Assembly (NCBI GenBank): GCA_030770535.1
Contig: JASVEC010000017.1
Coordinates: 372,001 to 436,000 of the forward strand
Direction of reading: 5' to 3'
DNA length: 64,000 bases
DNA from: Batkoa obscura
Lineage: Eukaryota > Entomophthoromycota > Entomophthoromycetes > Entomophthorales > Batkoaceae
Below are positions 1 to 11,347 of the stretch, in pieces. Each line of letters opens with the position of its first letter. The stretch's first letter is position 1. Made by a program: the position numbers and the translations under genes. The notes under the pieces are model-generated. The model worked only from the letters and a program-made list of their open reading frames with translations, was not told the DNA's origin and searched no databases.

Positions 1-644
1 CTAATTTATTTTTAATAGTTGTATTTATTGTATGATACCTATGATAACTCAATCTGGTTGTATTGTTGGTTTAATCTATGAACAAATTCATGGGGAAATA
101 CCTCATTCCTTTTTTGTATGGGATACTATAGCTACACGTAAATTTCAATTAATATATATTATAATTATATTAAAATATTAATTTTTAACTTTTAGATTTA
201 TCAGGTATCTTAAATTTAATGGGTTTTTTATTTGATCCTGCATTTAAAAATTCCTTATTACATATACGTTATCAATTATATCAAAAATATAAAAATCAAA
301 CATTAAATCAAAGTATCGAGAAAAGACAAAGTAATAATGCGTTTGAAATTATGGCATTGAAAGAATCTAAATGTAAAGAAAGAATTATTGATAAAATCTT
401 TGTTTTTTTATTATTACGTGGGGATTTTAAAATTTGTCCAAATAATAGGAATTCAAATCATTCTCATAATCATAATAATCAAGTTCAACAAATTTTAAAT
501 GATATAAGAAGAGATGTTCATATTAATAATAGTAATGAAGATATTAATGAAATTGAAGAGGAAAATAGTATTCAACCAATTAATTGTAATTTGGATAAAA
601 CTAAAGAAAAAAGTCAGTATTTTAATTTAGTTAAGGGTTTATAA
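1..644 (+). CDS. 7TM G-protein-coupled receptor, 3' part only
   Basis: C-terminal part of a seven-transmembrane receptor gene that begins before the window. The reading is exon 19-137 (after an intron ending in TTTTTAATAG at 18), a 58-bp intron 138-195, and exon 196-644 ending in TAA. The joined product aligns residue for residue with the receptor at 8541-9929: IPMITQSGC here against IPTVTQFGC there, HGEIPH against HGEIPF, ATHLSGILNLMGFLFDPAFKNSL against the same stretch, covering the last two membrane helices. A long polar Asn/His-rich cytoplasmic tail follows, and both proteins end in a similar YF-x2-V-x-GL motif. The intron interrupting ATH|LSG is absent from the paralogue. Ligand unknown; signalling through heterotrimeric G proteins is inferred from the family. 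The family call rests on the fold and on the paralogue. Confidence 0.8.
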
Positions 645-1719
645 TATCATATTGTTGCCTCAATTTTCAATTTTTTTTTCCATATCTTCTTTTCTTTTTT
701 TAAATAAAATAGTGAGATCCTAAAAAGGTTGAAAATTTAATATTTAAAAACAAAATATATCTCTACTCCTTGAATTTTAAAACTACAAAAAGTTACATAA
801 TATCAGTGGTAAAATGATACTTTTGTACTACTGCTTTTTTTATTTTGTTTTATATAATAAGTTTTAAAGTTATTAATAAGATGAATCACCTTTAACATAC
901 CTAATAAAAATTAACACGTTTATCTAAAATAAACTTTTTGATAAGTTTATAATATCTTTCTTTTAAAAAAGGTACTACAGTTTATCTTTATTAAGATCCT
1001 CTTTTTCCACTTTACTTTACTAATAATTTATTACCTAAAAAGATCAGTTCTAAACTTTCAATAATATTATAAATATAGGTTCATATAACATTTGCTCCAT
1101 TAATTTTCATAATCAAATTTCAACTTATTCAACTTAAACTCTATTATTGATGATCATCCAACTTAATTTTACTCTATAAATTTACTATGTGCTCTTTAAC
1201 GCTATATTTATGGTTTTACATCTTATATATTTTTCTTTTTATTACTTTTACTTTAATTAGTTGCTTTTTCATTAGCTTTTATTTCCTTATTAGACATCTT
1301 CTTTAATAAAAATCTTGTATTATTTCTTTTATATTATAAAATTTACACAAAAGCTTTACCTTCACTCAATTTAATTTATATTAAATTCATCACTCCTCTT
1401 CAAGCTTATTGTTCTTTCATTTCATTTTTTTAAATCTATCAAAGATACGAAAGGGTTGGTCCCTTTCTCTAAACTCATTGTAAAATTTCTTAGGATGATA
1501 AAATTTATAAAATTCGGTGGAGTCTATAATATAAAATTTTACTTTAGTTAATAGAGCACAAGTGCTTATCTTTTTTAAGAGAAAAAAGTATACAAAGTTA
1601 GATATAAAGATATTATTTAATAAACTGTACAAGATATAGTAATAGCAATAAAATTTATGAATTTTATTCAGTTAAATTCAACTTTGACTAATATATATCA
1701 AGTTATATATATATATATA
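645..1719. other. gene-free AT-rich stretch
   Basis: No coding or RNA feature recognised. It holds the 3' flank of the receptor gene and then anonymous AT-rich sequence. A (TA)n run at about 1699-1718 marks the edge of the duplicated DJ-1/ADH block; the sister block at 19153-19171 starts with the same kind of run. Confidence 0.6.
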
Positions 1720-2690
1720 TAATACAATTTATTTTATATTTATAATATTAACAACAAATGGATTATTGTTTGGATCTCAATCTAGTAAATATTTCAAAAC
1801 TTTTGAAAATTTTTAGCTAATATTAATATATAAAAAGTCACATTCATAGGAGAAATAGCCTTACAAATAATTAGATTAGAATGATCACTACAGCAAATAT
1901 TAGGGTGCCAATCAACATATGGATAAAGTGGGATAATATCTAGATAACACACTTTATTTGTTATTGCTTTAAATGTGTTCAATAAACCAGTTCTAGCTAA
2001 TAATAAAGGGTCGATTACATACCTTAAATATAAGTTTGAATTTTGTTATTAATTTTTTATAATCTTCAATATAATCTTCAATATAATCTTCATCTAAAAT
2101 TAAGTTTAGTATTTTTATGATCGCCAATAGTTAACAATATGTCTCCAACTTTTTGAATTGCTTCTTTTATAATGAAATTATTATTAAATAATAACTTTTG
2201 AAAGATTAGTTTAATTGTCACATTAGAGTGTACTTCTATAGTTTTTATTTCAACTTTGTAATTGATATTGCCCAATATTTCATCTGACCTGACTAAATCT
2301 AACATTGTTAAATTGTTAAATAGTGTTGCTACTACTTTATATTTTGATTGAATTAGTAAATTTCTCAAACAAAAAAATACATCCCCATATGAAGAGTAAA
2401 CTCTACAATTAACCACTTTTTCTATGACTCCAATCACCATTTAAAACTTTATCAGAGCACTGAACAAGGGTAAGTAAAATAAATTATTTTTTGAAATTAT
2501 TTTTTAATTAAAGTTAAGGACAAAAACTTAATGCTTATAAATTTTTATCTCTATTGATAATTATTGTATTATTTCTTATATCTGTACCTTTTTATCCACT
2601 GCATTTTACGATTTATTCAATTTATCCTAATTCTTTCATTATCACTATACTATTTATCATTTCTTACTATATAATCTATTAAAGATTTAT
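1720..2690 (-). pseudogene. DJ-1/PfpI-family pseudogene (decayed duplicate)
   Basis: Degenerate copy of the intact DJ-1/PfpI gene at 19170-19853, same strand and same ADH neighbour. Recognisable pieces are MLDLV...EILG (against MLDLVGPLEVLG), EIKTIEVHSNVTIKLIFQ (against EIETIGVHSNSTIKPIFQ) and AIQKVGDI (against AIQKDWDI). The PGG loop is lost, the nucleophile region no longer reads VCTGSF, and the frame is interrupted between the two longest remnants (2090-2440 and 1794-1982). Similarity continues upstream: the GACTCCAATCACCATTT stretch and the pyrimidine-rich tract to about 2690 match 19890-20215, so flanking DNA was duplicated too. Most differences from the intact copy that I compared are C to T or G to A. 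Confidence 0.85.
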
Positions 2691-2722
2691 CATAATATAA
2701 TTAATCGCCATAAGTAGATTAT

Positions 2723-2829
2723 ATATGGAGGTGTTTTTTTTTACTTCATTACTTTTTCCACCTTTTAAGCGCTATTTGAGTGGAAAGATTGTTAGTAGAA
2801 TTCTTAAATACAGAAATACATCCCCATAT
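2723..2829 (-). mobile_element. MITE-A copy
   Basis: Full-length copy in minus orientation: it starts ATATGGAGGTGT, has the central AAGCGCTATTTGAGTGGAAAG block and ends ATACATCCCCATAT. It lies between the pseudogenised DJ-1 gene and the ADH copy and has no counterpart in the sister block, so it inserted after the duplication. Confidence 0.9.
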
Positions 2830-2925
2830 AAAAGATATATATATTTTCATTTATTTAAGTTATAAAGATATAGTGCTTTAGTTTGATTACAATATAATTT
2901 CAAAGTTATAATAACGATTAAATAA

Positions 2926-2926
2926 C

Positions 2927-2991
<65 letters not shown>

Positions 2992-3019
2992 TAATAATAT
3001 TAATAATAATAACAATAAT
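2926..3019. repeat. (AAT)n microsatellite
   Basis: About 25 nearly uninterrupted ATA/AAT units just downstream of the ADH stop codon. The equivalent place in the sister copy (20840-20860) has only a short AATAATAAGAATAATAA run, so the array expanded here. Confidence 0.95.
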
Positions 3020-3032
3020 GTTTATTTAAAAT

Positions 3033-4091
3033 TTAATTGTTAAGTACAACTCTATATCTAACTTTACCGTTACGTACTAGCTGCACACCTTCATTACATT
3101 TATCCATAGGATAATTTTCAATCCAAGGGTAAACCTTATGTTTAGCAGCAAAATCTAGCATTTTACGAATTTCACAAGGGGATCCAATAGAAGAACCGCC
3201 GATGAAAATATTTTTCATAATCAATGTAAATGGTTTAAGTGTAATATTGGATTCTGGTACTGCTAATGATATAATTCTACCATCAATATCCATCCAATTG
3301 GCAAATTGATCCCATTGAGAGTCGCTAGCATTGCTTGTAACAATGAGGTAATTGAGTGTATCGTTAATTTTATTAGATTCTTCTTGATTACTATAACCAA
3401 TAAAATGTTTCGCTCCCATCTTTTTAGCATCTTCTTCTTTAGAACGAGAATGGGATAAAGCGTATACTTCACATCCTATAGCATTAGCAAATTGAATAGC
3501 TAAATGGCCTAATCCACCAATTCCAATAACCCCAACTTTATCGCCTGGTTTAAACCCATTTTGAAGCATTGGAGTAAACACAGTAGCACCAGCGCACAAC
3601 AATGGAGCGGCATAATCGGAGGGAATGCTTTCTGGAATAAGGAAGCAAAAATCTTCCTGAACATGAATTGCTTCTGCATAACCACCATAGGTTTTAGCAT
3701 TATCAATTGGTCTTTTTGAATTATATGTTTGTCCCATTTCTTTACAATACACCTCTCTTTGACGCCTACAAGCAAAGCAATCTTCTCTCATACATGCAGA
3801 GCATTGGGCCCCTACCCCAACTCTATCTCCTATTTTAAGTTTTTGTACTCTATCACCTACTGCAACAATTTCACCTACAATTTCATGCCCAGCAATCACT
3901 GGATAATCCGTTGGTCCCCATCCGCTATCCATAGTATGGATATCTGAACCACAGATACCACAATGACTTATCTTGATTTCTACATCATTAGGTTAAAGTG
4001 GAGCAGCATCATAAGTAAATTTAACTAATTTTTCATCTTTCCCATGGCAGGCATAACCATTGATTTTACTGTATTTTGCTGTACTTGGCAT
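3033..4091 (-). pseudogene. zinc alcohol dehydrogenase, copy 1, one in-frame stop
   Basis: Paralogue of the intact ADH genes at 20869-21921 and 27412-28470. From 3033 to about 3990 the frame is clean and keeps the family features: GHEIVGEIV with the catalytic-zinc His and Glu, the cysteine-rich structural-zinc lobe, GIGGLGHLAIQFANA for the cofactor, the ALSHSRSK segment expected to favour NADP, and the C-terminal RYRVVLNN. The N-terminal part is also readable from the ATG at 4091 (MPSTAKYSKINGYACHGK, then HCGICGSDIH). A single TAA (plus-strand tta at 3993-3995) replaces the Gln codon of the LQPND motif of the paralogues. A protein restarted at the Met before SGWGP would lack the first catalytic-zinc Cys. 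Its TATA box is conserved, so the gene may be recently dead, or the stop may be an allele or sequencing error. Confidence 0.85.
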
Positions 4092-4126
4092 TTTTGTTTT
4101 TTACAACGTTTTGTTGTTTATTTTTT

Positions 4127-4134
4127 TATTTATA
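4127..4134 (-). promoter_or_regulatory. TATA box of ADH copy 1
   Basis: TATAAATA on the minus strand, about 35 nt before the ATG at 4091. The same motif at nearly the same distance precedes ADH copy 3 (28504-28511), in a homologous stretch containing TTGTTGTTTA, so it is conserved between paralogues. Confidence 0.6.
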
Positions 4135-5756
4135 CTTGGTTACTGTTATGTTTAAATATTGTTTGTCATTTGGTTGTATCATTCATATTGGGTACAGTTA
4201 TGCGTTTCAAGTAAACCTATCATGAATAATACAGCATAATACTTGGAAATTATAGAGATCTATTAAATTATTTAAGACTTCATTTTGTAGTTTGTCTTGC
4301 TTTGGTACTTGGTATTTTTCTATTTTAATTCCTCCACTTGTATAACTTCCTTTAATTCTTTATTCTATATTTCATAGAATGTTAACTGAAAAATTTAACA
4401 AGTTATTTGAATATTTTTAATATCTATAATGAAGATAAACAAAATTTTAAAGTTGTAGTTAAAATTATAATAATTCTTGTTACAAGTTTTAGTATCATTT
4501 ACTTTTGCTTTCGATTATTATTAAATATATTGGTGGTCTTTTATTAAATTGTCCAGTCTTTTTATTAGAAGCTTGACTAAAAAAAGGAGGGGTATAACTA
4601 GAAAAATATGGTAATTCAAAAATTAGTATTAGTTTGGTCTATTACAGTTGCTGCAGCTTTTTTACGACCTATTTAACAGCATATTTAAGAAAAAAAGTTG
4701 TGTAAAATTTGGCAAAGATATATGAAATAGGATATAAAAAATCGGTTATATGAATAGTTGATTATAAAAATTACCACTAAAAAAAGTTGCAAAAGAGTTA
4801 CAACAGCTCTATCTTTCTCTTTGATTTTAATCCATGTGCTTGACTTGAATATGTGTCAAAATTCACTATTTTGTTAGAAGTTTACTGAATTGTGTAGCAT
4901 AAAAATCATAGTTTATTAATTTTGTTTCATTTATTATTATGGTTTTTTGTAAAATGTTTTAATGAATGCATAATTAATAGTAATATATGGCTTTTATAAT
5001 AATAGAACGACTTTGGTAGTATATAGTTTTATCTCGTGTTTTATAAGGTTATTATTTTTGGAATTTTTAATTTATGCAAATTTAAATATTATCAAATAAT
5101 AGCCTTAATAAGGATAATGTTTTTTATAATACCAAATATCGTTTTCAATCTTTAAAAGCTGCAAAGTTTAATTGTACATTGATAACCAAAAAGACTGGAA
5201 TAAGTTTTATAGAGTTGGACTGATGTAATTCTGACTTTGTGTAGAGCTTGGCTTTCCATTTAAAATTATAATGCTGGAATGTTTTTATTAAAGCTCAACT
5301 ACAGTTGATTTGGATTAAGTGTGCATTACGTAACATTACTTTTTTGTAATTTGCACTTGGATGATTGTGTAAAAGAAAAAAAGTGAAGTTGCTGGCTACA
5401 ACAGTAGTATATATTTTGAGTTTTCTCAATTAAAGTTGCTTGTCTAAAAAAGGTAAATTGTTACTATTGGGATTACAGTATAGGTCGGTAGTTTTATGCT
5501 GGGTATTAGTTCATATAATTTGATCGTTTCATAATTTAAATGCTGCTACGTAACTAATAAAACCATAACAGTCTAGTGACATTTAGTTTATGAATCAATA
5601 TTTAGCATAAAATCCCAAGCTGTATTTTCACATCATGCTTATTTCAAAAAAATTGAACAAATCAAAATTTTCAATAATTATTCAAAGTAAACAGACTGAA
5701 AATTTGTAAGAAAAATCATTATAATCTTATCCATAACTGCTTTAATTTATGCCATA
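4135..5756. other. gene-free AT-rich stretch
   Basis: Read on both strands: no open frame of note, no tRNA-like box pair, and no member of the three repeat families. Confidence 0.55.
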
Positions 5757-5861
5757 ATATGGAGGTGCTTTTTTTGGCTTCATCACTTTCCATCTTTTAA
5801 GCGTTAGTTGAACGGAAAACTTGTTAGTGAAATTCTTAACCACAAAAATACATCCCCATAT
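5757..5861 (-). mobile_element. MITE-A copy
   Basis: Full-length, somewhat diverged minus-orientation copy: ATATGGAGGTGC start, TTTTAAGCGTTAGTTGAACGG core, ATACATCCCCATAT end. Confidence 0.88.
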
Positions 5862-6766
5862 TGCACTTTGTTTACTTTCCTTTGAATGATTATTGAAAAA
5901 GGTCAGTTAAGTTTATTCAAGTTTTTCTTGAAATAAGTGTGATGTATTAAAGCTACTATATATACTCCTATCATTCTATATTTGCCCAAAGAATTTCTAG
6001 AATTTATAAACTTACTATTGGTACTAAATAGCCAAAATATGTTTATTATTATAACTTGATCTAGATATTTAGCATCCAGTGTTAGATATACAGACTGATT
6101 TGCTATCATAGTTTATTAAATACTTCCGATTTACTAAATTTCAAACATTGTATAAATGCTATAATAAAGAAATAAGTATTTATTATACTAAATAAAGATA
6201 GATTGTTTTTACTAGAACAGGTTGTAGTTAGATGTTTTTTGTTGTTTTTAATTCGTAGCGGATTTTTTCAGTATCAAATTAAGGATTTTAAGAAAAACTA
6301 CACTCATTAAATTTATATTAAAAAATTCACTACAAATTAAAAACAACAAAGGACCTCTAACTGCAGCTTGCATTAGAACTGACAATTGATACTTAAAATT
6401 AATGGTCTATTTTATTTATGCTTAATATATTTTTATACTTTATAAGCATAATATGCAACCATTTCCTCACTCGAACTCACTATTTTTCATACTATTTTAA
6501 AGGGATAAGATCTCGAAGTATTTTATTTCTGATAATAAATTCCAAAGGAATATAAAAACAGAGGAGAGAGGATGGCTTTCAAAATTAAAACGCGTATGAG
6601 CCAGGTATTCAAATTTGATTTTACTTTCTTTTAATTTGAAGAGGTTATGAAGTTTATCATTCACTTTGTATTATTTGATAATACAGTTAGTAGTATTATA
6701 AATAGTGGTATAACCAGGGGCATAAATAATATATTTTAAAAAAATCAAATCAATTCGTGAAATAAC
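5862..6766. other. gene-free AT-rich stretch
   Basis: No supported gene. At 6571 a short open start (MAFKIKTRMSQ, then GTATTC) follows a TATA-like AATATAAAAA, but nothing downstream continues it. Confidence 0.5.
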
Positions 6767-6871
6767 ATAAGGGGTGTTTTTTTGATTTCATCACTTTTTC
6801 CATCTTTTAAGCGCTATTTAAGTGGAAAAATTGATAGTAAAATTCTTAAACAAAAAAATACATCCTCATAA
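6767..6871 (-). mobile_element. MITE-A copy
   Basis: Minus-orientation copy with eroded left terminus (ATAAGGGGTGTT) and intact TTTTAAGCGCTATTTAAGTGG core; ends ATACATCCTCATA. Confidence 0.88.
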
Positions 6872-7368
6872 TTAATAATTGACTATTTGAATTAAACTTT
6901 TAGTATTCTGATATTCACATAAATGCACCAGAATTATGACAATATTCTTTTCCGCTTTATAATTTAAGATTAAAATAGAAGAATATTTTAACTATTCATA
7001 TATCATAGGTACTTTCATTGTACTTTAAAAACTAGCTAAAAAACGTAAATATTTTATTTTATATATCGAATGCTTTATCTTTATCATTTATCTTTTTCAC
7101 TTACCAGATTTTTTTTAAAGCTAGTTTATAATGATTTAATAATAAAGGGGCTCCTTACAATAAGTTTCAAGTGAATAAATCTGCCTCAAATACTGTATTA
7201 TATCCTCTGTTATTATTTGCAAATATATTTAAAATTGCTATATTTATATCAACTAATATTACTAGATAAATAAGTTATAATATTTAATTGATATTGACTA
7301 AATAATAGATTGAAAAATGAAATCGAAATTTAACTATTTATGCTTTGATGAAATATCTATTGTTTAAT

Positions 7369-7475
7369 ATATGGGGATGTTTTTTTTGGTTTTATTACTT
7401 TTTCCATTTTTTAAGCACTATTTGAGTGGAAAGATTGTTAATAAAATTCTTAAACGAAAAAATACATCCCCATAT
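7369..7475 (-). mobile_element. MITE-A copy
   Basis: Full-length minus-orientation copy with both ATATGGGG-type termini present (ATATGGGGATGT ... ATACATCCCCATAT). Confidence 0.92.
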
Positions 7476-7601
7476 GCTTTTAATATTTTTGTTGAACTTG
7501 AGTAGGTAATTTTTTTTAAAAACATTAGTTTTATCTTTAAATAAAAAAAGATATGCCCATATACTGATTTGGTGCGTTTTTGATATTATTGTTGCTTTGT
7601 A

Positions 7602-7683
7602 GTAAAGTTTTGTTAATGATTTTTCCACTCAATCAGAATCAATAAATGAAAAAAGAATTGATATCAAAAAAACATCTCCATGT
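7602..7683 (+). mobile_element. MITE-A fragment, decayed
   Basis: The 3' three quarters of a plus-orientation copy: GTTAATGATTTTTCCACTCAA against the family GTTACTAACAATCTTTCCACTCAA, then AAAAAAACATCTCCATG for AAAAAACATCCCCATA. Older than its neighbours by the number of changes. Confidence 0.6.
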
Positions 7684-8540
7684 TGAAATGTCTCCTTTCT
7701 TCGGTACTGTTTACTTTTCAGCATAAAAGTCAACCATATTGAATGGTTAGATCTAAGCAAAAGAACGCTAATGTAACTTTAGATAATAATGAAATTAGCA
7801 TTAAAAGGCACTTTAAGCTATTGAAAGTACCAATATGCTTTTAAAAAATTTAAAAATCAGCTCGAAATGAAATTCAACTTTCCTAATATAGTTGTTACAA
7901 CTTAATACTTCCACTTGTTTAACTAATACAGTAGCTATATGCATAAATTAAAGTAGTCTCGCCACTATTTTATTAAATCTCGGTTCAATTTAAATTAGAT
8001 AGTGGCTAAACTCGGCATTTGTTCTTAACTGATGTATACACGAAATATTATATTTAAAGGGGTTTACGGTTGTTGTGTTATATTTTTTTATATACTTTGT
8101 TTTTAAATAATTTAAGTGCATATTAGCATTTATTTTAGCTATGATTTTCAATGAAAAGATTAAGCCTCAAAAAAAGCCATGAGATGAGTGATAACCGATC
8201 ATCTATATTTTATTGGTTTTTTTCTAATAGAACGACGAATCAAATAAAGAAAAATGAGGGGATCTTTGTTCTCTAAGTTAAGCTAGAAATATTTCATGCT
8301 AGTTTCAATTATTACTAAATCTCTATATTTGTAATAAAGAATCAAAATTGCTTCAACAAATGAACTATATTTAGTGAGTTTAGAATAAAAAAGTTAGAAG
8401 TGGATGAAAGAATAAGGGTGGTTTCGATAAATGTATGTGATATACAAGCATATGTCTCAGTAGATAAACTATATATAAGAATACTAAACCTGTCTCTTCT
8501 TTATTTAATTAATTTTTTATTAAAAAGTAAACCAACTAAA
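7684..8540. other. receptor 5' flank, no other gene seen
   Basis: Intergenic AT-rich DNA upstream of the receptor start at 8541. An open frame runs in from 8400, but the first good ATG giving a receptor-like N-terminus is at 8541. Confidence 0.5.
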
Positions 8541-9929
8541 ATGGATCCAATTTTAGTTGATTTAGAAGCAGCCGAAAATCACCTAAAGTTAACCAACGAT
8601 ATCTTCGCTGTATTTTCTATTTCATCAGCTGTAACTGTATTAGTTATATTATCTTTTATAAGTACTACTTTATATATATATATTAAAATAAGTTTCTAAT
8701 CTTATGCAGGTCTATATGATAGCAAATTAGTTAATCGAGTCTCATTAAAATTATGTTCAGCTATAGCAGTAGTTGATATATTTCGTACAATATCGTTTAC
8801 ATTTTATATCTACATAAAAGAAGAAGGGCTATTTTGTAAGATCAATGGAGGATTTATCAATTTTATAATCTTATGCCATATGTTATTAAGTGTAGGAATT
8901 GCTTTAAACTTACAATTACTATTTTTAAATCGAAAAATATACAAAGATTGGTGGCAATGGTTCTATTGGTTCTTAGGCTTTGGAGTACCAGCTATATTAA
9001 CATTGATAGTGGGGGCTCTAGGTAGCTTTGGTTTAGATCCTGTATCCGGAGTTTGTTTTTTTAAAACTATTCATACTACCGATGTATTACCACATGTTTA
9101 CTTATGGATTGGTTTCATGTTCCCCACTATCTTTGGCTGTACTTATTGTTTATCTGTTGCTGTGTTAACTATATTAAGTTTAAAAGATAGTAAAAGCTTA
9201 CTGTTTCGATTAAAAATGAAATCGAATAGTCGCAGCAACCCAGACAAGTTAAATTCTTCAACATCTGAAGATGATGGTGTTAATGCCAAATCAACAAAGT
9301 TAACTATCAACGAGGATACCCTATCCTTATTAATAAGAAGGATTACTATTTACTGTGTAATACCAACGGTCACTCAATTTGGCTGTACTTTAGCTATATT
9401 TTATGGTGAAGTTCATGGAGAAATACCATTTTGGATGTATTATCTTGATGTTGTAGCCACTCATTTATCAGGGATATTAAGTTTAGTTGGATTTTTATAT
9501 GACCCAGCATTGAAAAACTCGTTAAACTTTATCAAATTAGATTTATTAAACTATAAAGTGAACAGTGCTTCGTACGACAACGAATTCAATTTTAACACAC
9601 ATCATCATCCTTGGATCTGTGTTATATTCCGCAAAATATTATTAAGAAGTTCGAACAATACATCCAATACTCTCAGTTACAGTAATAATACACCAATTCA
9701 AAACATTATAGTTGATGTCAAAGAGATTACAGATAATGAGAAATTTCCAAATAATGATAACAATATAAATATGAAAGATTTAAGCCAGAGAAGCCAGCAT
9801 ACCATTGATAGCTATGATACCAACAATACTGGCGCTAATTTGGTCAAAGCTGATAGTAATGATACTAACAAAAACAGTAAAGCTAAGCGTAAAGATAAAA
9901 GTTATTTCCGTGCAGTTGCTGGGTTGTAG
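8541..9929 (+). CDS. 7TM G-protein-coupled receptor
   Basis: Two-exon gene: 8541-8661, a 48-bp intron 8662-8709 (GTACTA donor, CTAAT branch, GCAG acceptor), and 8710-9929; the product is 446 residues. The split codon AGT joins FIS to LYDSKLVNRVSLKLC in frame. Seven hydrophobic segments are visible, starting with FAVFSISSAVTVLVILSFI and ending with a helix carrying HLSGILSLVGFLYDPALKNSL. The conserved WWQWFYWF lies near helix 4. A polar Asn/Ser-rich cytoplasmic tail of more than 120 residues ends KSYFRAVAGL. The arrangement suggests a plasma-membrane receptor of the fungal cAMP/glucose-receptor-like (Git3/Dicty_CAR) type; ligand unknown. The start at 8541 was chosen because upstream codons lie in AT-rich non-conserved sequence. 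The paralogue at the left window edge shares the last helices and the tail end. Confidence 0.87.
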
Positions 9930-10499
9930 GCTTAAAGTTCAATCTACTTTACATATCAATTTTACTCGATTGGAACTATTTAACTAATTTAAATAAAATA
10001 AAAAAACCTAATAAGCTTACTTTTGTATCCCTTTTTATATATCATATGTGAGACATTAAATGACTTGTATTAATAACATTTAATAGATAAAGAATATTTT
10101 ACCAACAATTTGCGATGAGCGGATTACTTATGTAAAAAAGTTAATCTTTGATTAGAACTTATAGTATTTCCAGAAAATTTAGCGTAGCTGTTTATTTTTC
10201 TAGCAAAGGCTTTGTTTTAAACAAGCGTAACATTATTTTTTAAAAATTTTAGAGGAGTTAGATCCCATGAGGTTTGTTACTAGAGGTGAGTAAAAGTATA
10301 CAAAAAACTGAATGGTAAGTAGAATAGGTGATAGCAGAGGAAGGGATATGGAAGAGAAGTATTTTGGAAAAACTGGGAAATTGACCAATTCGATTTTCAC
10401 CTGCTTTAGAATTAAGTAGGATTAATTTCACAGATTCAAATTCTGATTTGTACAACGCTACCTGAGAGTGGAAGTGTGTAGAGATAACAAAATAATAAA
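9930..10499. other. receptor 3' flank, unexplained open stretch
   Basis: The part at 10247-10500 is noticeably less AT-rich than its surroundings and is open on the minus strand, running into the adjacent MITE. The encoded peptide (VALYKSEFESVKLILLNSK) matches nothing I know. Possibly a gene relic. Confidence 0.4.
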
Positions 10500-10602
10500 T
10501 AGTGATGTTTTTTTTGGTTTCATACCTTTTTCTATTTTTTAAGCACATTCAAGTGGAAAGATTGTTAATAAAATTCTTGAACAAAAAAATACATCCTCAA
10601 AT
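10500..10602 (-). mobile_element. MITE-A copy
   Basis: Minus-orientation copy with eroded ends (AGTGATGTTTT ... ATACATCCTCAAATT) and a shifted core, TTTTAAGCACATTCAAGTGG. Confidence 0.85.
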
Positions 10603-10866
10603 TATTTTGATCTGTTAATAAAATTATAAAAACTATCAATTTTTAACTTATTTTAATTTTTCTGATAAAACAAGCGTAAATTTCAATAGGCATAAATAAT
10701 AGTCATATAATTTACTGTTATAATATTTTTAACTTTCTAACACTTAAGCCAATATCTATTAAAAATTTTATTCTTACAAAATGGGTTATAAATAAATATT
10801 ATCTTAATTGTCTTATTATAAAATAAAACGTGAATTTAAGTTTTTTATTTATATTTTTTATTTAGT

Positions 10867-10971
10867 ATTTGGGGATGTATTTTTGTGTTTAAGAATTTTA
10901 TTAACAATCTTTCCACCCAATTAGTGCTTAAAAAATGGAAAAAGGTATGAAACCAAAAAACATCACCATTT
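10867..10971 (+). mobile_element. MITE-A copy
   Basis: Plus-orientation copy: ATTTGGGGATGTATTTTTG start, CAATCTTTCCACC core, ACATCACCATTTA end. It faces the minus-orientation copy 265 bp to its left. Confidence 0.88.
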
Positions 10972-11240
10972 ATTTTAAATTTTATCAAATCAATAAAATA
11001 TAACTTTTAGTGAATGTTTTAAATAAACTGAGTTTATACAAAATAATCCTAAAATTCAATTTTTTTATAATATCAAAAATTAGCTATATTATCTAAATAA
11101 AGCTAAATATAAAAATTTTAATATTGTTTATTTTATTTATTAAAATAATATAACTGAGTCGGTAATTTGAAATTTAGCTTTCAAAGCCTAGCTACAGCTG
11201 TTACAACTCTATTGCAACTTAATTGACTATTAATTCAAGA

Positions 11241-11347
11241 ATATGGGGATGTATTTTTTTGTTTAAGAATTTTACTAACAATCTTTCCACTCAAATAGCG
11301 CTTAAAAAATGGAAAAAATAATGAAACCAAAAAAAACACCCCCATAT
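11241..11347 (+). mobile_element. MITE-A copy, near consensus
   Basis: One of the cleanest copies, usable as family reference: ATATGGGGATGTATTTTTT, TTTAAGAATTTTACTAAC, CAAATAGCGCTTAAAAAATG, ACACCCCCATAT. Without the flanking TA dinucleotides it is about 103 bp. Confidence 0.95.

Noticed and set aside
2926-3019. ATA repeat array considered as a CRISPR-like or centromeric array
   Set aside because: Plain trinucleotide microsatellite with no spacers and no higher-order unit.
3729-3947. Open frames overlapping the ADH genes (3263-3775 minus, 3729-3947 plus, 27405-27645)
   Set aside because: Alternative-frame shadows of the dehydrogenase reading frame; no independent motif.
6571-6604. Possible first exon MAFKIKTRMSQ with a TATA-like box upstream
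   Set aside because: No continuing exon in any frame after GTATTC; too little to support a gene.
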